A stretch of 64,000 nt of DNA from Corbicula japonica. Lineage: Eukaryota; Mollusca; Bivalvia; Venerida; Cyrenidae. Each line of letters starts with the position of its first letter. The stretch's first letter is position 1. Location of the stretch: assembly GCA_038501625.1 (NCBI GenBank), contig JAZAYU010000002.1:15924053-15988052 (forward strand), written 5' to 3'. Below the pieces are notes generated by a model. The model was not told the origin of the DNA. It did no database searches and saw nothing but the letters and a program-made list of their open reading frames with translations. Positions 48,350 to 59,880 of this stretch are shown piece after piece. Made by a program: the position numbers and the translations under genes.

Positions 48350-49276
48350 GATTTGTTTCTTTTATCCCTGTCATCGTGTTCTTGCTGATTTTACTCCAGA
48401 TGCTCTGGTCTCGGAAAGATCATTGAGTACCCGCCCTTTGGCTTTGCAATGCTATTAGCTTCTTATGTTTTTATGTTTGTATGCTTTTGCATACAACATT
48501 GTTGAGCTGATGGGTGGGTTGGAGTTATTTCACCAAGACAATTTGTACTTGTCTTGTGATACGAGAACCTGTTGGGGCAAGTGTGAGGTTGGTGCACCCT
48601 AGAACCTGGTTTAAACCCCCAGTGGCAATTTGATTTGCCACTGACCGTTCCAAGGCGGTAACCCCTCGGGTTCTCATTTTTGTTTTTTGTTAGTGGCGTC
48701 CTTTTTGAAACTGATTATTTTATTAACCATGCTCTCTCCCCCTCTCTTCTTCTTGACTGTGTGGGGAGGCTGTTGTTTTCTGAATGTGGCAATTCCTGAT
48801 ATGCATATTTCACCTTTTTATAATCACAGTAGTTGTGTATGTGCTGTGTGGCGGCCGTAAAACGTCTCCCCGTACTTACATTCAATACTGTTATCTTTTC
48901 ATCCCTCAGGGACTGCATTTGACATTCACTTTCCACACCCCCTCCCCACTCACTCATTTACTATTATATACCACATTGAAGGTTATATGTTCACCGACTT
49001 TCTGTTGCGTTTAAATTGATTTATTATTATACGCTTTCTGGAACCAGAATTGGTCATTTTGGTGTATTTTAGTAATCTTTTTACAGTCCCATCCCTTTGG
49101 GATCAGTGATTCAGGACGTTAATATTTATGGACATTGATCTGCGTGCTATTTATAGAATATAATGTTTAGCGCGCTTTACTGTCTATCCACGTATTACGT
49201 TGTGACGTCACTTGAGAAATTCAATGCAACCTAAAGTCGCTGGTCATATAATGGTATTCTTTCTACATATTTCATT

Positions 49277-52200
49277 ATGGCGACACAAAAAATATTGAAA
49301 ATCTATCTTTCTCCAATAAGGCTATCTTCTGCGTCTTCTGTCCAAACACCGCATAAAATTAAATCTTTTAAAAGTCTGCAGCCTTCGGTTCGTTTATCAC
49401 GTATTAATTTATCTTCGGCTAGCTCTATCAATATGACAGGTCTGCAGAGGGCTCACTGTACTAATTTATTTAAAAACAATTTAAAAATTACTCTTTCACC
49501 TTTAAAATCTCCTATTCTTCGAAAGTATAATATTTCTACAACAAATAATTTGAATGACGGAAGACGCAGACCTTATCCTTCTATTTTCAAGTGCAATTCT
49601 AAGAGGTGCAGATGCTGTGATTATTTGAATTGTAATTCTATCATTAAATCCACAGTTAACGGCAGAACTTTCTCAGTTAACATTAATAATGATATAGACT
49701 GACGAACTGATAATATTGTTTACGTTTTAACTTGAAATTCTAATAACTGTGGTATTCAATATGTGGGACAAACAGGTCGCCCTTTAAAAACACGTTTTGG
49801 ACAACATTGTTCTAAAATTCGAAACAACAGTAAATTTAAAACATTTTTATACCAACACTTTAAGCATTCAGGACACCGTTTACAAAATATTTCCGTTCAA
49901 CCAGTAGAAAAACTTTCATTTGACAGCACTGCTTCAAGAGCATTTAAAATCAGGGCCAGGCTCGTTTCGGAGCAGAAATGGATTAAAAAATTACAAACTC
50001 CTTACCCACTTGGTTTAAATGATAATATTTATCAAGAAGGCAACATTTCTAAAAATCCTGATTATGACGTCTTTGAATTACTTGAAATACGTAAAAGAAA
50101 ATCGAGGTCGCACGGAAGCAGAACTAATGGAAACATAAAAAGAAAATCACGTATTCGTTGTTCTATTCATGACCTACATATTATTTTAAAACAATCTGGC
50201 AGACACGCTATGCTATCTAGGTTAGCTTCTCTTTCTATATCAAGTTTGCAGAAACTGGATGAGGAAGCCGACGACATCGTCATTAGAACCCATCCATTTT
50301 ACGAGGTTGCTAGTCTTATTCAGTGTTATACTCGGCATGTTCTCAGGCCGCATATTGACTTGGAATCTGACCATCAAAGACATTTCCTTAAAATTTCTTT
50401 TTTAAATAAAGGAATAGATTTTATTGACCTTCCTAGTATATTTAAAGATAAAACAGTTCAATCGGCGGTTCCTATTTATTTTAAGAATACTGAATCGCCT
50501 ATGGTTTGTTATAAATACAACAAACCAACTAGAAATACAATTTTTAATTACAATAAAATTACATCGGATTTACAGATCATTGAAAATACACCAAAATCTT
50601 GAGATTGTTTAACTTCTAAATATTGCTATAAGCCTGCCGGTCATATTGTTACCGGTGATCTTAATTTAATCAAAGACTCTAGAATTCGTAATTTAATTTC
50701 TAAAGGTCCCAAATATAGAATATCATCCAAAATTGACTTTAATGCATGCCGTGCAGAAATTGCCGAGTCTTTGAACTTATTTTGCAATAAATGGTGCAAA
50801 AGAGAACATGCCGAGCCTAATGCACTTTCTAACTGGAAAAAGCACATATTCAAAATAATTGACACCCGTATATCATTTTATGAAAGAAACATTGCTTTAT
50901 TACCACCTCGACCTCGTTTTAACTTTCGTCATTTGAAAAAAGGAATTCAAGACTTTCATAACAGATTTGTTTTAACACCTGCTGATAAGGCTTCTAATAA
51001 TGTAATTATAGTGTGACGAATACACTATATTAATATTCAAACTGAAGAACTGAACAGCACTAATGCTTATATACTGACTTCTTCATCTGAGAGTGATATT
51101 GTTACTGCACACACTCTACAAATTACAAAATTTAGAATCAGTATTGAGCCGAAACAAGACAAAGTACCTACTATGTATTGGTTACCTAAAATGCATAAAA
51201 CACCGTATAAAGCAAGATTTATTGCTAACTCTAGTTCTTGCACTACTACTAAATTATCTGTGCTCTTAACATCTTGTCTTACAGCTATAAAAGAACACGT
51301 AATTAGGTATTGTGATAAGGTTTTTGAAACTTCTGGCAAAAATTTATTTTGGTCGATTAAGAATTCAAATGACGTTTTGAATAAGCTTAAATCAAATAAT
51401 TATCGGGCGTTCTGTTTGTCTACTTACGATTTCTCAACATTATACACTTCGCTCCCTCATAATTTAATAAGAGACAAACTAACCAGTCTCATTGAAAAAA
51501 CGTTTGCTAGAGAGAATAAAGCCTTCATCGCTTGTAATGAACATAGGGCATTTTTTACAGATGGTTCTTATGATAATTATACCTTATGGACTTGTCAAGA
51601 CCTTATAGAGTCGCTAACTTTCTTACTAGATAATATTTATGTTAGATTCGGTACCTCTATTTATAAACAAGTAATAGGCATCCCAATGGGTACTAATTGT
51701 GCACCCCTTGTTGCTGATCTGTTTTTATACTGTTATGAAAGAGACTTTATGTTATCTCTTTCTACTGAACATCAAGATGATATAATTACAGCTTTTAACA
51801 ACACCTCGAGGTACCTTGATGATTTATTAAATATAGACAATAACCATTTTCCATTACTTGTTAATAAGATTTATCCTAAAGAACTACAACTTAACAAAGC
51901 GAACACTTCAGAAAAGCAAGCAAACTTTCTCGATCTAAATCTGTCCATTGAAAATGGTTATGTCACTACTAAAATTTATGATAAAAGAGATGATTTTAAT
52001 TTTAATATAGTAAATTTTCCGTTTTTAGACGGCGATGTTCCCCGTGCAACATCTTATGGGGTTTATATCTCACAGCTTGTTCGCTTTTCAAGAGCTTGCA
52101 ACAATGTTAATGATTTCAATGAACGTAATCTTTGCATTACAGAAAAACTTTTAAAACAAGGTTATCGGTATCACAAATTAAGGAAAACCTTTTGCAAGTT

Positions 52201-52486
52201 TTATCGCCGATACCCAGATTTAATTCATAAATACAAATGCAGTTTAAAATCACTTTTGCAACAAGGTATTTCACAACCAGTTTTTTATGGAGATTTAATT
52301 TATAAACTTAAAAAGATAAAAGGCAGTGTTAATTTCTCCCGGTTATTCGTAAAAACCATCTGTAAATTTAAAAAGAAAGGTTACCAACATGATATTTTAC
52401 AGCGCTCTGCAGGCCTAGTGATTAACCCTTCTACAGTTGATCATTATGCTTACCTCTTTGATTGCACGACGGTGGCAGGGGTTTAA
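49277..52486 (+). CDS. Naiad polyprotein, copy 4, four predicted selenocysteines
   Basis: Same frame as copies 2 and 3: TGA at 49700-49702, 49733-49735, 50600-50602 and 51014-51016, terminal TAA at 52484-52486. Endonuclease, CxC-type linker and RT motifs are intact, so it is potentially active if selenocysteine is inserted. It is the only copy whose 3' end abuts non-Naiad DNA, so its tail defines the element terminus. Confidence 0.9.
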
Positions 52487-52538
52487 GAGTTTATGAAGGT
52501 TAATGGGGAAATCTTTTCTTAAAAGAACCTAGAAGCTC
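52487..52538 (+). promoter_or_regulatory. SECIS-like element, copy 4
   Basis: Identical to the candidate at 44109-44160, directly after the TAA. Confidence 0.45.
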
Positions 52539-53009
52539 GATTTGTTTCTTTTATCCCTGTCATCGTGTTCTTGCTGATTTTACTCCAGATGCTCTGGTCT
52601 CGGAAAGATCATTGAGTACCCGCCCTTTGGCTTTGCAATGCTATTAGTTTCTTATGTTTTTATGTTTGTATGCTTTTGCATACAACATTGTTGAGCTGAT
52701 GGGTGGGTTGGAGTTATTTCACCAAGACAATTTGTACTTGTCTTGTGATACGAGAACCTGTTGGGGCAAGTGTGAGGTTGGTGCACCCTAGAACCTGGTT
52801 TAAACCCCCAGTGGCAATTTGATTTGCCACTGACCGTTCCAAGGCGGTAACCCCTCGGGTTCTCATTTTTGTTTTTTGTTAGTGGCGTCCTTTTTGAAAC
52901 TGATTATTTTATTAACCATGCTCTCTCCCCCTCTCTTCTTCTTGACTGTGTGGGGAGGCTGTTGTTTTCTGAATGTGGCAATTCCTGATATGCATATTTC
53001 ACCTTTTTA

Positions 53010-53395
53010 GAAGAACGTTTAAGAAATTTGTAAATAGATAAAACGTCCGATATGGGTAAGTATTATTGTAGCTAATAAATCAGGAAGACGTCAAACGTTA
53101 GCCTGATTTATCCATAATTAATGTAAAAACAAGTTATCAATGGAATGAAAAAGTGAAATATGCATAACAGGAATTATTACACCTAGAAGACAGAGCCTCC
53201 CTAACCAACCAAGCAGAGGAAGTAAGAGCACAGGTTTGTAATGTTATCAATTCCAATCAAGAAAACACAAACACTGGCTTCTTTGGTTCCTCAATGGCTT
53301 AATATTACCAACAGGGATTGAAGAAAATTTCCACGGGAGATACAATCTGCGCTTTTGTTTCCAAATAGTTTTATTAGCATCAGGAGTTATCATTC
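53010..53395. other. Right flank of Naiad array
   Basis: No gene. The first 16 bases match the interior of the 36132-36840 element. A 10-bp inverted repeat ATAAATCAGG/CCTGATTTAT lies at 53075-53111. A minus-strand 61-codon frame overlapping this area has no support. Confidence 0.45.
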
Positions 53396-54065
53396 TCGGT
53401 GTCACAGATGGTTTTGTTAATGCAGATGACATATTTCAAATATAAGGTCAACAGGACAGGTTCTTTCAATTTTATAGTCAACATTATGTACCATATCATA
53501 GTCATTTAAAGTGGGCACAACTCAAAAAATAGTAAATCAGAAGTTACCATTCTTGTTGTCACAAATGGATTTTGTTCATGAAGATGATATATTCCAATCA
53601 TTGAGTTAATAGGACAAGGACTTAAAATTATTGGCAACATGTTTCACATGTTTGAAAGGGACATTACTCCAAAAATAGTCAAACAGGAGTTACCAATTCT
53701 GTTGTCACAGATGACTTTGTTCATGTAGATAATATATTCCAACTATAAAGTTAAAAGCATTAGTACTTTCAAAAATATAGGCAACATTACATGTAGGTTT
53801 CATATTTTAGACATTTAATATGGGTATAACTCAAAAGTAGTTAAACAGGAGTTATCATTCTTGTTTCAGAGACGGTTTTGTTCAAACAGCTGATAATTAT
53901 ATTCCAAGTATTATAAAATACTGAAATAGGAGTTCTTATTCTTATCATTCTTATGGTTACAGATGGGTTCGTTCATGCAGATGATATATTCCAAGTATTA
54001 AGTTAATAAGACTTGTCTATTACTTGTAAAGTTATAGGCAACATTAAGTTTCATGATAAAGTCAT
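53396..54065. repeat. Tandem array B-type repeat, left part
   Basis: About four degenerate units of 140-165 bp sharing TTGTTGTCACAGATGG-like, GATGATATATTCCAA, TAAGTTAATAGGACAAG, GGCAACATTAAGTTTCAT and ACTCAAAAATAG blocks. The array resumes at 55385, after the inserted LTR element. Confidence 0.75.
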
Positions 54066-54069
54066 TTAA

Positions 54070-54349
54070 TGTCACGTAATCCACCACAAACATACTCATT
54101 GATCTTGTATAAGTCGGTCAAGTCAATTTTCAGGTTACTTAATTATTTAAATAAGCTAATTATGTGAGCTCGTCATTAACGTCAAAGGTTATATAACATC
54201 AAGCCTATGTAGTATAAAAGACCGCACCGGACATATCCGGGCGAGAGAGTGAATGATTGGATTTGTTGAACATTCACTAAACGTAAATAAAATGATTTAA
54301 CACTTACTGGACTTAGTGTATTTCTCTCCCAGTCGCACGCTACATCACA
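54070..54349 (+). repeat. 5' LTR
   Basis: 280 bp, TG...CA. It contains GTATAAAAGACC as a TATA-type promoter and AATAAA (within CGTAAATAAAATG) about 80 bases later, the order expected of U3-R-U5. Its last ~142 bases match 55239-55380 with about five differences. Confidence 0.65.
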
Positions 54350-55238
54350 CATGTTGTTTTGGTTGCCGTGACCGTGGATGTAATGAATGACTTGGGGAGG
54401 TAGAGAAAGGAAATGGAGGGAAGGGAAGAAAATCTTAGAGAAATAAAGAAAATCGAGCGGAATGAAAGTAAACCGAGAAAAAGAAAACCAAAGATAGAAA
54501 CTAAGAAGAAATAAAACATTTTTACAAAGGTTTAACAGTTGAAAAAGAAGTTCATAACCTTGAACATTATAGAAACATTGGATTTATTTCTATCCAGATG
54601 GAAAAAGACAAAAGAATAATGTTGGATACAGTTACGAACAATCATCGCTTAGTAGCAGATTTTTACTGTCTTTACTAGTTAAAATTATGCTGGATAACGG
54701 ACAAGCGATTTAACTAAGCTCAGGTTTTAGTTTTTGTGAATGTAACCAGATATTCCTGACCAACGGTACAACAGAAAGAAGAAATGTGCTATTGACATTC
54801 AAAAAAAAAGAAATTTAATCGTCTTTGGAAGCTTTTAACTATTAGTTTGGGAAATGATGTTTATGCTTTGGATTTAACCTCTACAGACAAAGAACGTATA
54901 TTAAAGAATATTTCTGTGGGAGTTTATGAAAGGGACATTATTCGTGTTCACAGTAAAGGTCAAATAGTACAACTTCATGATGAAAGCAACATCCTATGGA
55001 TGCCAATTCTGAGCAACATTGAACCTTGCCGAGCTTGAGGCTTCCGAGGTTGTTAAAAGTGTAATAATTCGAATTGTACAGAACAGTTTAAATCACCTTC
55101 AATTATGTATTATGTATTGTTTATAGATTATATATTTGGTATTTTAGTTGTATGTTAAAATCATCGCGGGTTATAGCATTAGTAGCCAGGTCATGTGGAC
55201 CTAATCATAGTAATGTTATTACATTGAGGGAAATAGTA

Positions 55239-55380
55239 TATAGTATAAAAGACCGCACCGGACATATCCGGGCGAGAGAGTGAATGATTGGATTTGCTGA
55301 ACATTCACTAAACGTAAATAAAATGATTTAACACTTACTGGACTTCGTGTATTTCTCCCCCAGTCGCAAGCTACATCACA
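55239..55380 (+). repeat. 3' LTR, U3 missing
   Basis: Matches the R-U5 part of the left LTR from just before TATAAAAG to the CATCACA end, but the sequence upstream shows no similarity to the left U3. A deletion running from the interior into U3 would explain this; a chimeric element is the alternative. Confidence 0.65.
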
Positions 55381-55384
55381 TTAA

Positions 55385-55630
55385 AAAGGGGCATAACTAA
55401 AAATAGTGGAACATGACTTACCTATCTTGTTGTCAGAGATGCTTTTGTTCATGCAGATGATATATTCCAATTATTAAGTTCATACGACAAGAACGTTTAA
55501 AGTTAAAGGCAACATTAAGTTTCATATTTATGTTAGGGGACTACTGGGCGACGCCGCAGCCGACGACGTCGACGACGAAGACGTACCCGGACAATAGGAT
55601 CCCTATGTGTCCATCTGCTATCGCAGGCGA
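55385..55630. repeat. Tandem array B-type repeat, right part and GC-rich end
   Basis: Resumes the repeat of 53396-54065 with GGGGCATAACTAAAAATAG and one unit, then a GC-rich end with GACGACGTCGACGACGAAG and GCAGGCGACACAAAAAT, also seen in eroded form at 33355-33415. Confidence 0.7.
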
Positions 55631-56421
55631 CACAAAAATAAGAATTTATACCCCCACAAATGGAAACATAAAAGGACAAAAATGTGCAAGAAATCCAATT
55701 CGTTTTTTTATTTTAAACGAATTTAGTTACCAGATCGAAAACTAATTCCTCATCGCGGTAGATACAAATGAGGCCGAATTATAAAGCGTACGAACGCGCA
55801 TTTATAAACAGAACGAAATAATTACCGCGCCGGCTCGCCGGAGTAGACTGTTACCGCAATCGTCTATACATAGAGGACCGATATGCAGTAAAAGAAGATG
55901 TAAAGTTCGTCACTTCGACACCTTATCAAGAAGGCGGCTGGCGAATGTAAACGAGTCTTTGGACGATCTTTTTGGCATTTCTTTGAAAACGGAACAGCGA
56001 TAAACAGTTAATGATGCGTTGTGTTTTGCAAACCGGCTTTGGAACACAAAACATTATTGAGGGATTAATTTATTTAATGACGGTGTTGTGCTGGTTATAA
56101 ACAGGCTCACTGGATTGCTAGAACAGCAGAAACAAGAGCTGTCAGAAGAGACAGCATGCTCGACTATTCGAATCATTTGAAACAAATGTAATTTGAAGAT
56201 TAAAACAATAACAACTATGGCCATACATTCATGTGCAATCAGGAAAAATATAAACAAGTGAATGGTAAGGGAGAAATTCATTTCAAACTAGAATCTGTTT
56301 TTGTGGAAAACGCATGTCTCCCCCTGTCGCCCTATTGAATGAAGGCCAAGGAAGTGATATCACCTTTTTGAAACGGAAGCATGTGTCAATTATAATGGTA
56401 TAATGAACATGCACATATATA
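55631..56421. other. Spacer, no gene recognised
   Basis: Moderately GC-richer at 55780-55900 but with no frame, RNA gene or repeat I can name. Confidence 0.4.
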
Positions 56422-57545
56422 TATTAACTCTACCGGCCCCTGTGATGTTGAAGTCTGGCCTAAATACCCCAAAGTCAACAGGGTTCTTCCCGGCTGTAAC
56501 AGCAACCATTGTATGAAGTTTGTAGGCTCAAGGTAAAATAAAACTCCAGTTAGTGAGAGGAAAACATTTTCACTCATCGGGCCCCTGTGACCTTGACCTT
56601 TGACTACTGACCCCAAAATCAATAGGAGTCCTCTACTCAATAAGGACATCCATCGTATGAAGTTTGAAGGCTCTGGGAGAAATAGAACTCCTGTTATTGA
56701 GTGGAAATGGTTTTCACACTTCGGGCCCCTGTGGCCTTGACCTTTGACCTACTGACCCCAAAATCAATAGGGTTCTTCTACTCAATAAGGGCAATCACCC
56801 TATGAAGTTTGAAGGCTCTGGGTCAAAGGGTATTTGATTTATTAAGCGGAAACGGTTTTCACACTTCGAGCCCAGTGTGACCTTGACCTTTGACCTACTG
56901 ACCCAAAAATCAAAATATTTCTTCTACTCAATAAGGGCTATCACCCTATGAAGTTTGAAGGCTCTGGGTCAAAGGGTACTCGAGTTATTGAGCGGAAACG
57001 GTTTTCACACTTCGGGCCCCTGTGACCTTGACCTTTGACCTACTGACCCCAAAATCAATAGGGTTCTACTCAATAGGGGCTATCACCCTATGAAGTTTGA
57101 TGCTCTGGGTCAAAGGGTACTCGAGTTATTGAGCGGAAACGGTTTTCACACTTCGGGCCCCTGTGACCTTGACCTTTGACCTACTGACCCCAAAATCAAT
57201 AGGTTTTTTTACTCAATGAGAGCTATCTCTCTATGAAATTTGAAGGCTCTGGGTCAAAACGTAATCGAGTTACTGAGCGGAAACGGTTTTTATACTTTGG
57301 GCCCCTGTGACCTTGACCTTTGACCTACTGACCCCATAAATCAATAGGGTTCTTCTACTTAATAAGAGCTATCACCCTATGAATTTTGAAGGCTCTGGGT
57401 CAAAGGGTACTCCAGTTATTGAGCGGAAACGAAGTGTGACAGACGGACTGACGGACGGACGGACAAACGGACAGAAGGACAATGCAAAAACAAAATGTCC
57501 CCCCAGAGGGGGGGGGGGGAGACATAATAACAGAAATAAATCCAT
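56422..57545. repeat. Tandem array A-type element, ~145-bp unit, seven copies
   Basis: Units carry GTGACCTTGACCTTTGACC, CTGACCCCAAAATCAATAGG, a CTATGAAGTTTGAAGGCTC block and GTTATTGAGCGGAAACGG. The array ends in GACGGACGGACGGAC and a strong hairpin CCCCCC..GGGGGG at about 57499-57520. Non-coding; probably one non-autonomous mobile element. A 236-base AT-rich spacer follows. Confidence 0.8.
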
Positions 57546-57781
57546 AATGTATCATAAATATTAAACTGAATAGGGGAATAACTATGAAATATTTCTGAAT
57601 TTGTTAGAAAACTTGTTAGTAATTTTTTATTAGAGACATTTACTTTTAGTCAAATATCAATCACTTCAGTAATGTTACAGAAAAAGAACTGAAATGAAAA
57701 TATAATGGAAGTTTGAAATTGATACCTTAAGTATTTGCAAAGTTATCGATGAAGTGCACTTAAGTGAAAATATAAGTGAAA

Positions 57782-59880
57782 CTAGAAATGTCTCCATAGG
57801 ACACGGATGCCCCCGCTATGCATCGTTTTCAGACACTCAAGTGCAATAATGGCAATAATAGCATTTCAAAGACATTAAATTATTTGTATTTGTGGCACTG
57901 CTGTCTTCTCATTACGGAAATGTCTGTGAAGAAGTTGGTGGTAATGCAATGCAATGCATAGTGAACATTTGTGCCAATTTATTTTGAAATCCCTTCATTC
58001 ATAAAGAAGTTATAGCCCAAACAAGTAAACTCAAGTTTTAGTAACTGTGACCTTGACCTTGGACTTACAGGCATGGGTAATGTACGCAACACACCGCCTT
58101 ATCATGGTGAACATTTGTGCCAAGTTATTTCGAAAACCCTCCATTCAAAACAAAGTTATAGCCCGGACAAGAAAATTCTATTTTTAGTAACAGTGACCTT
58201 GACCTTGGACCTACAGGCATGGACATGGTACATGACTCACCACCTTATCATGGTGAACATTTCTGCCAAGTTATTTTGAAATTACTCTATTCCTTACGTA
58301 GTAACAACCCTGACAAGAAAATTCTATTTGAGTAACAGTGACCTTGACCTTGCACATTCAGGCATGGGCATGGTACGGGACACACCACCTTGTCATGATG
58401 AACATTTGTGTCAAGTTATTTTGAAATCACTCTTTTCCTAACGAAGTTACAACCCGGACAAGAGAATTCTATTTTAGTAACAGTGACCTTGACCTACAGG
58501 CATGGGCATGGTACGCGATACACCGCCCTGTCATGGTGAACATTTGTGTCAAGTTATTTTGAAATCCCTCCATTTATAATGAAGTTACAGCCCGGACAAG
58601 AAAATTCTATTTTTAGTAACTGTGACCTTGACCTTGGACCTTCAGGCTTGGGTATAGTGCGGACACTTCCTTGTCATAGTGAACATTTGTGCAAAGTTAT
58701 TTTGAAATCCCTCCATTCATAAAAAAGTAACAGCCGAAAACAAGAGAATTCAATTTTTTAGTAACAGTGACCTTGACCTTTGACCTACAGGCATGGGCAT
58801 GGTACACACCGCCCTGTCATGGTAAACATTTGTGTCAAGTTATTTTGAAATCCCTCCATTTATAACAAAGTTACAGCCTGGACAAAAAATATTCTATTTT
58901 TAGTAACAGTGACCTTGACCTTGGATCTACAGGAATTGGTATTGTGAGGACACACCGCCTTGTCATGGTGAACATTTGTGCCAAGTTATTTTGAAATCCC
59001 TCCATTCATAACAAAGTAACAGCCCGGACAAGAAAATTCTATTTTTAGTAACAGTGACCTTGACCTTTGACCTACAGGCTTGGGCATGTACCTGACACAC
59101 CGTCTTGATATGGTGAACAATTATACCATGTAATTAAAAAATCCAATAAGAAATAAAAAAGTTACAGAGCGGACATGATTTTGCAAGGAAATTCTATTTT
59201 AAGTAACAGTGACCTTGACCTTGGACCTACAGGCATGGGTATTGTACGCGACACACCGCCTTGTCATGGTGAAAATTTGTGCCAATTATTTTGAAATCCC
59301 TCCATTCATAACGAAGTTAAGTGCCAAGTGTATATTTTGCTTAACACAAAATGTAAGTGACAAGGGGAATGATTTGAAAAATATTGGAAGCAGGGTTATG
59401 GGTCTTGTTGGTTATGATGTAGATTTTGATGGTGAAAATATATTTCAAGTTTCAAGGCAATAACTCAAGTAGTTTTAAAGTTATGGGCAAAATGCATATT
59501 TTGCTTAACACAAAATATAAGAAAAAAGGGGCATAACTTGAAATATATTTATAGCAGAGTTATGGGTCTTGTTGGTAATGATGTAGAATTTGATGGTGAA
59601 TATATATTCCAAGTTTCAAGTTGATATCTCAAGTAGTTTATAAGTTATGGACCAAAGTGCATATTTTCCTTAACGTAAAATTTAAGTGAAAAAGGGGCAT
59701 AACTTGAAAAATATTTGTAGCAGAGTTGTGGGTGTTATTGGTAATGATGTAGAATTTGATGGTGAATATATATTCTAAGTTTCAAGTTGATATCATAAGT
59801 AGTTTTCAAGTTATGGACCAAAGTGCATATTTTGTTCAACGCAGTTGTAACGGACGCCGACACCGGGGGCGAGTAGGATA
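57782..59880. repeat. Composite element: array A (nine ~145-bp units) then array B
   Basis: It starts with GAAATGTCTCCATAGG. Nine units of about 145 bp follow (58020-59310), each with AGTAACAGTGACCTTGACC, GGTGAACATTTGTG and TTATTTTGAAATCCCTC. They are followed by three ~166-bp units (59315-59845) with GGGGCATAACTTGAAA and GATGTAGAATTTGATGGTG. A GC-rich end (GGACGCCGACACCGGGGGCG) closes it near 59880. The order A, B, GC-rich end is the same as in 22843-24203. Short frames such as 59209-59463 are by-products of the repeat. Confidence 0.8.

Larger units (their letters stand above)
44632..48820 (+). mobile_element. Naiad unit, complete copy 3
   Basis: Second complete 4189-bp unit; no difference from copy 2 was noticed, including C at 48459. 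Confidence 0.88.
37245..53009 (+). mobile_element. Head-to-tail array of Naiad Penelope-like retroelement
   Basis: Period is exactly 4189 bp. The array consists of a 5'-truncated copy (37245-40442) and three complete copies (40443-44631, 44632-48820, 48821-53009). The unit boundary is inferred from where the last copy stops (53009) and is supported by a solo 5' end at 20229. I noticed only three differences between copies: a Tyr/Asn change (T at 38219, A in the others), a silent one (38452), and a C/T in the tail (T at 40081 and 52648, C at 44270 and 48459). A partial copy followed by full copies is the pseudo-LTR arrangement typical of Penelope-like elements. No target duplication was found at the outer edges. 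Confidence 0.92.
48821..53009 (+). mobile_element. Naiad unit, complete copy 4
   Basis: Last unit of the array. It stops at 53009, and unique flank begins with GAAGAACGTTTAAGAA. It shares T at 52648 with copy 1 (40081), unlike copies 2 and 3. Confidence 0.88.
54066..55384 (+). mobile_element. Internally deleted LTR retroelement inserted in tandem array
   Basis: The insertion splits a repeat unit that elsewhere reads straight through GTCATTTAA into the GGGCATAACT part. TTAA flanks it (54066-54069 and 55381-55384); the element begins TGTCACG and ends CATCACA, the usual TG...CA. Left LTR 54070-54349; right LTR reduced to 55239-55380. The ~890-base interior has a purine-rich stretch (54393-54500) and a 63-codon frame (54847-55038) with no recognisable gag or pol motif. 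Orientation is inferred from the promoter and polyadenylation order in the LTR. It depends on other elements for movement. Confidence 0.65.

Noticed and set aside
58020..59310. CRISPR-like array from regular repeats
   Set aside because: The whole ~145-bp unit repeats with no unique spacers; this is a satellite-type tandem array in a eukaryotic genome.
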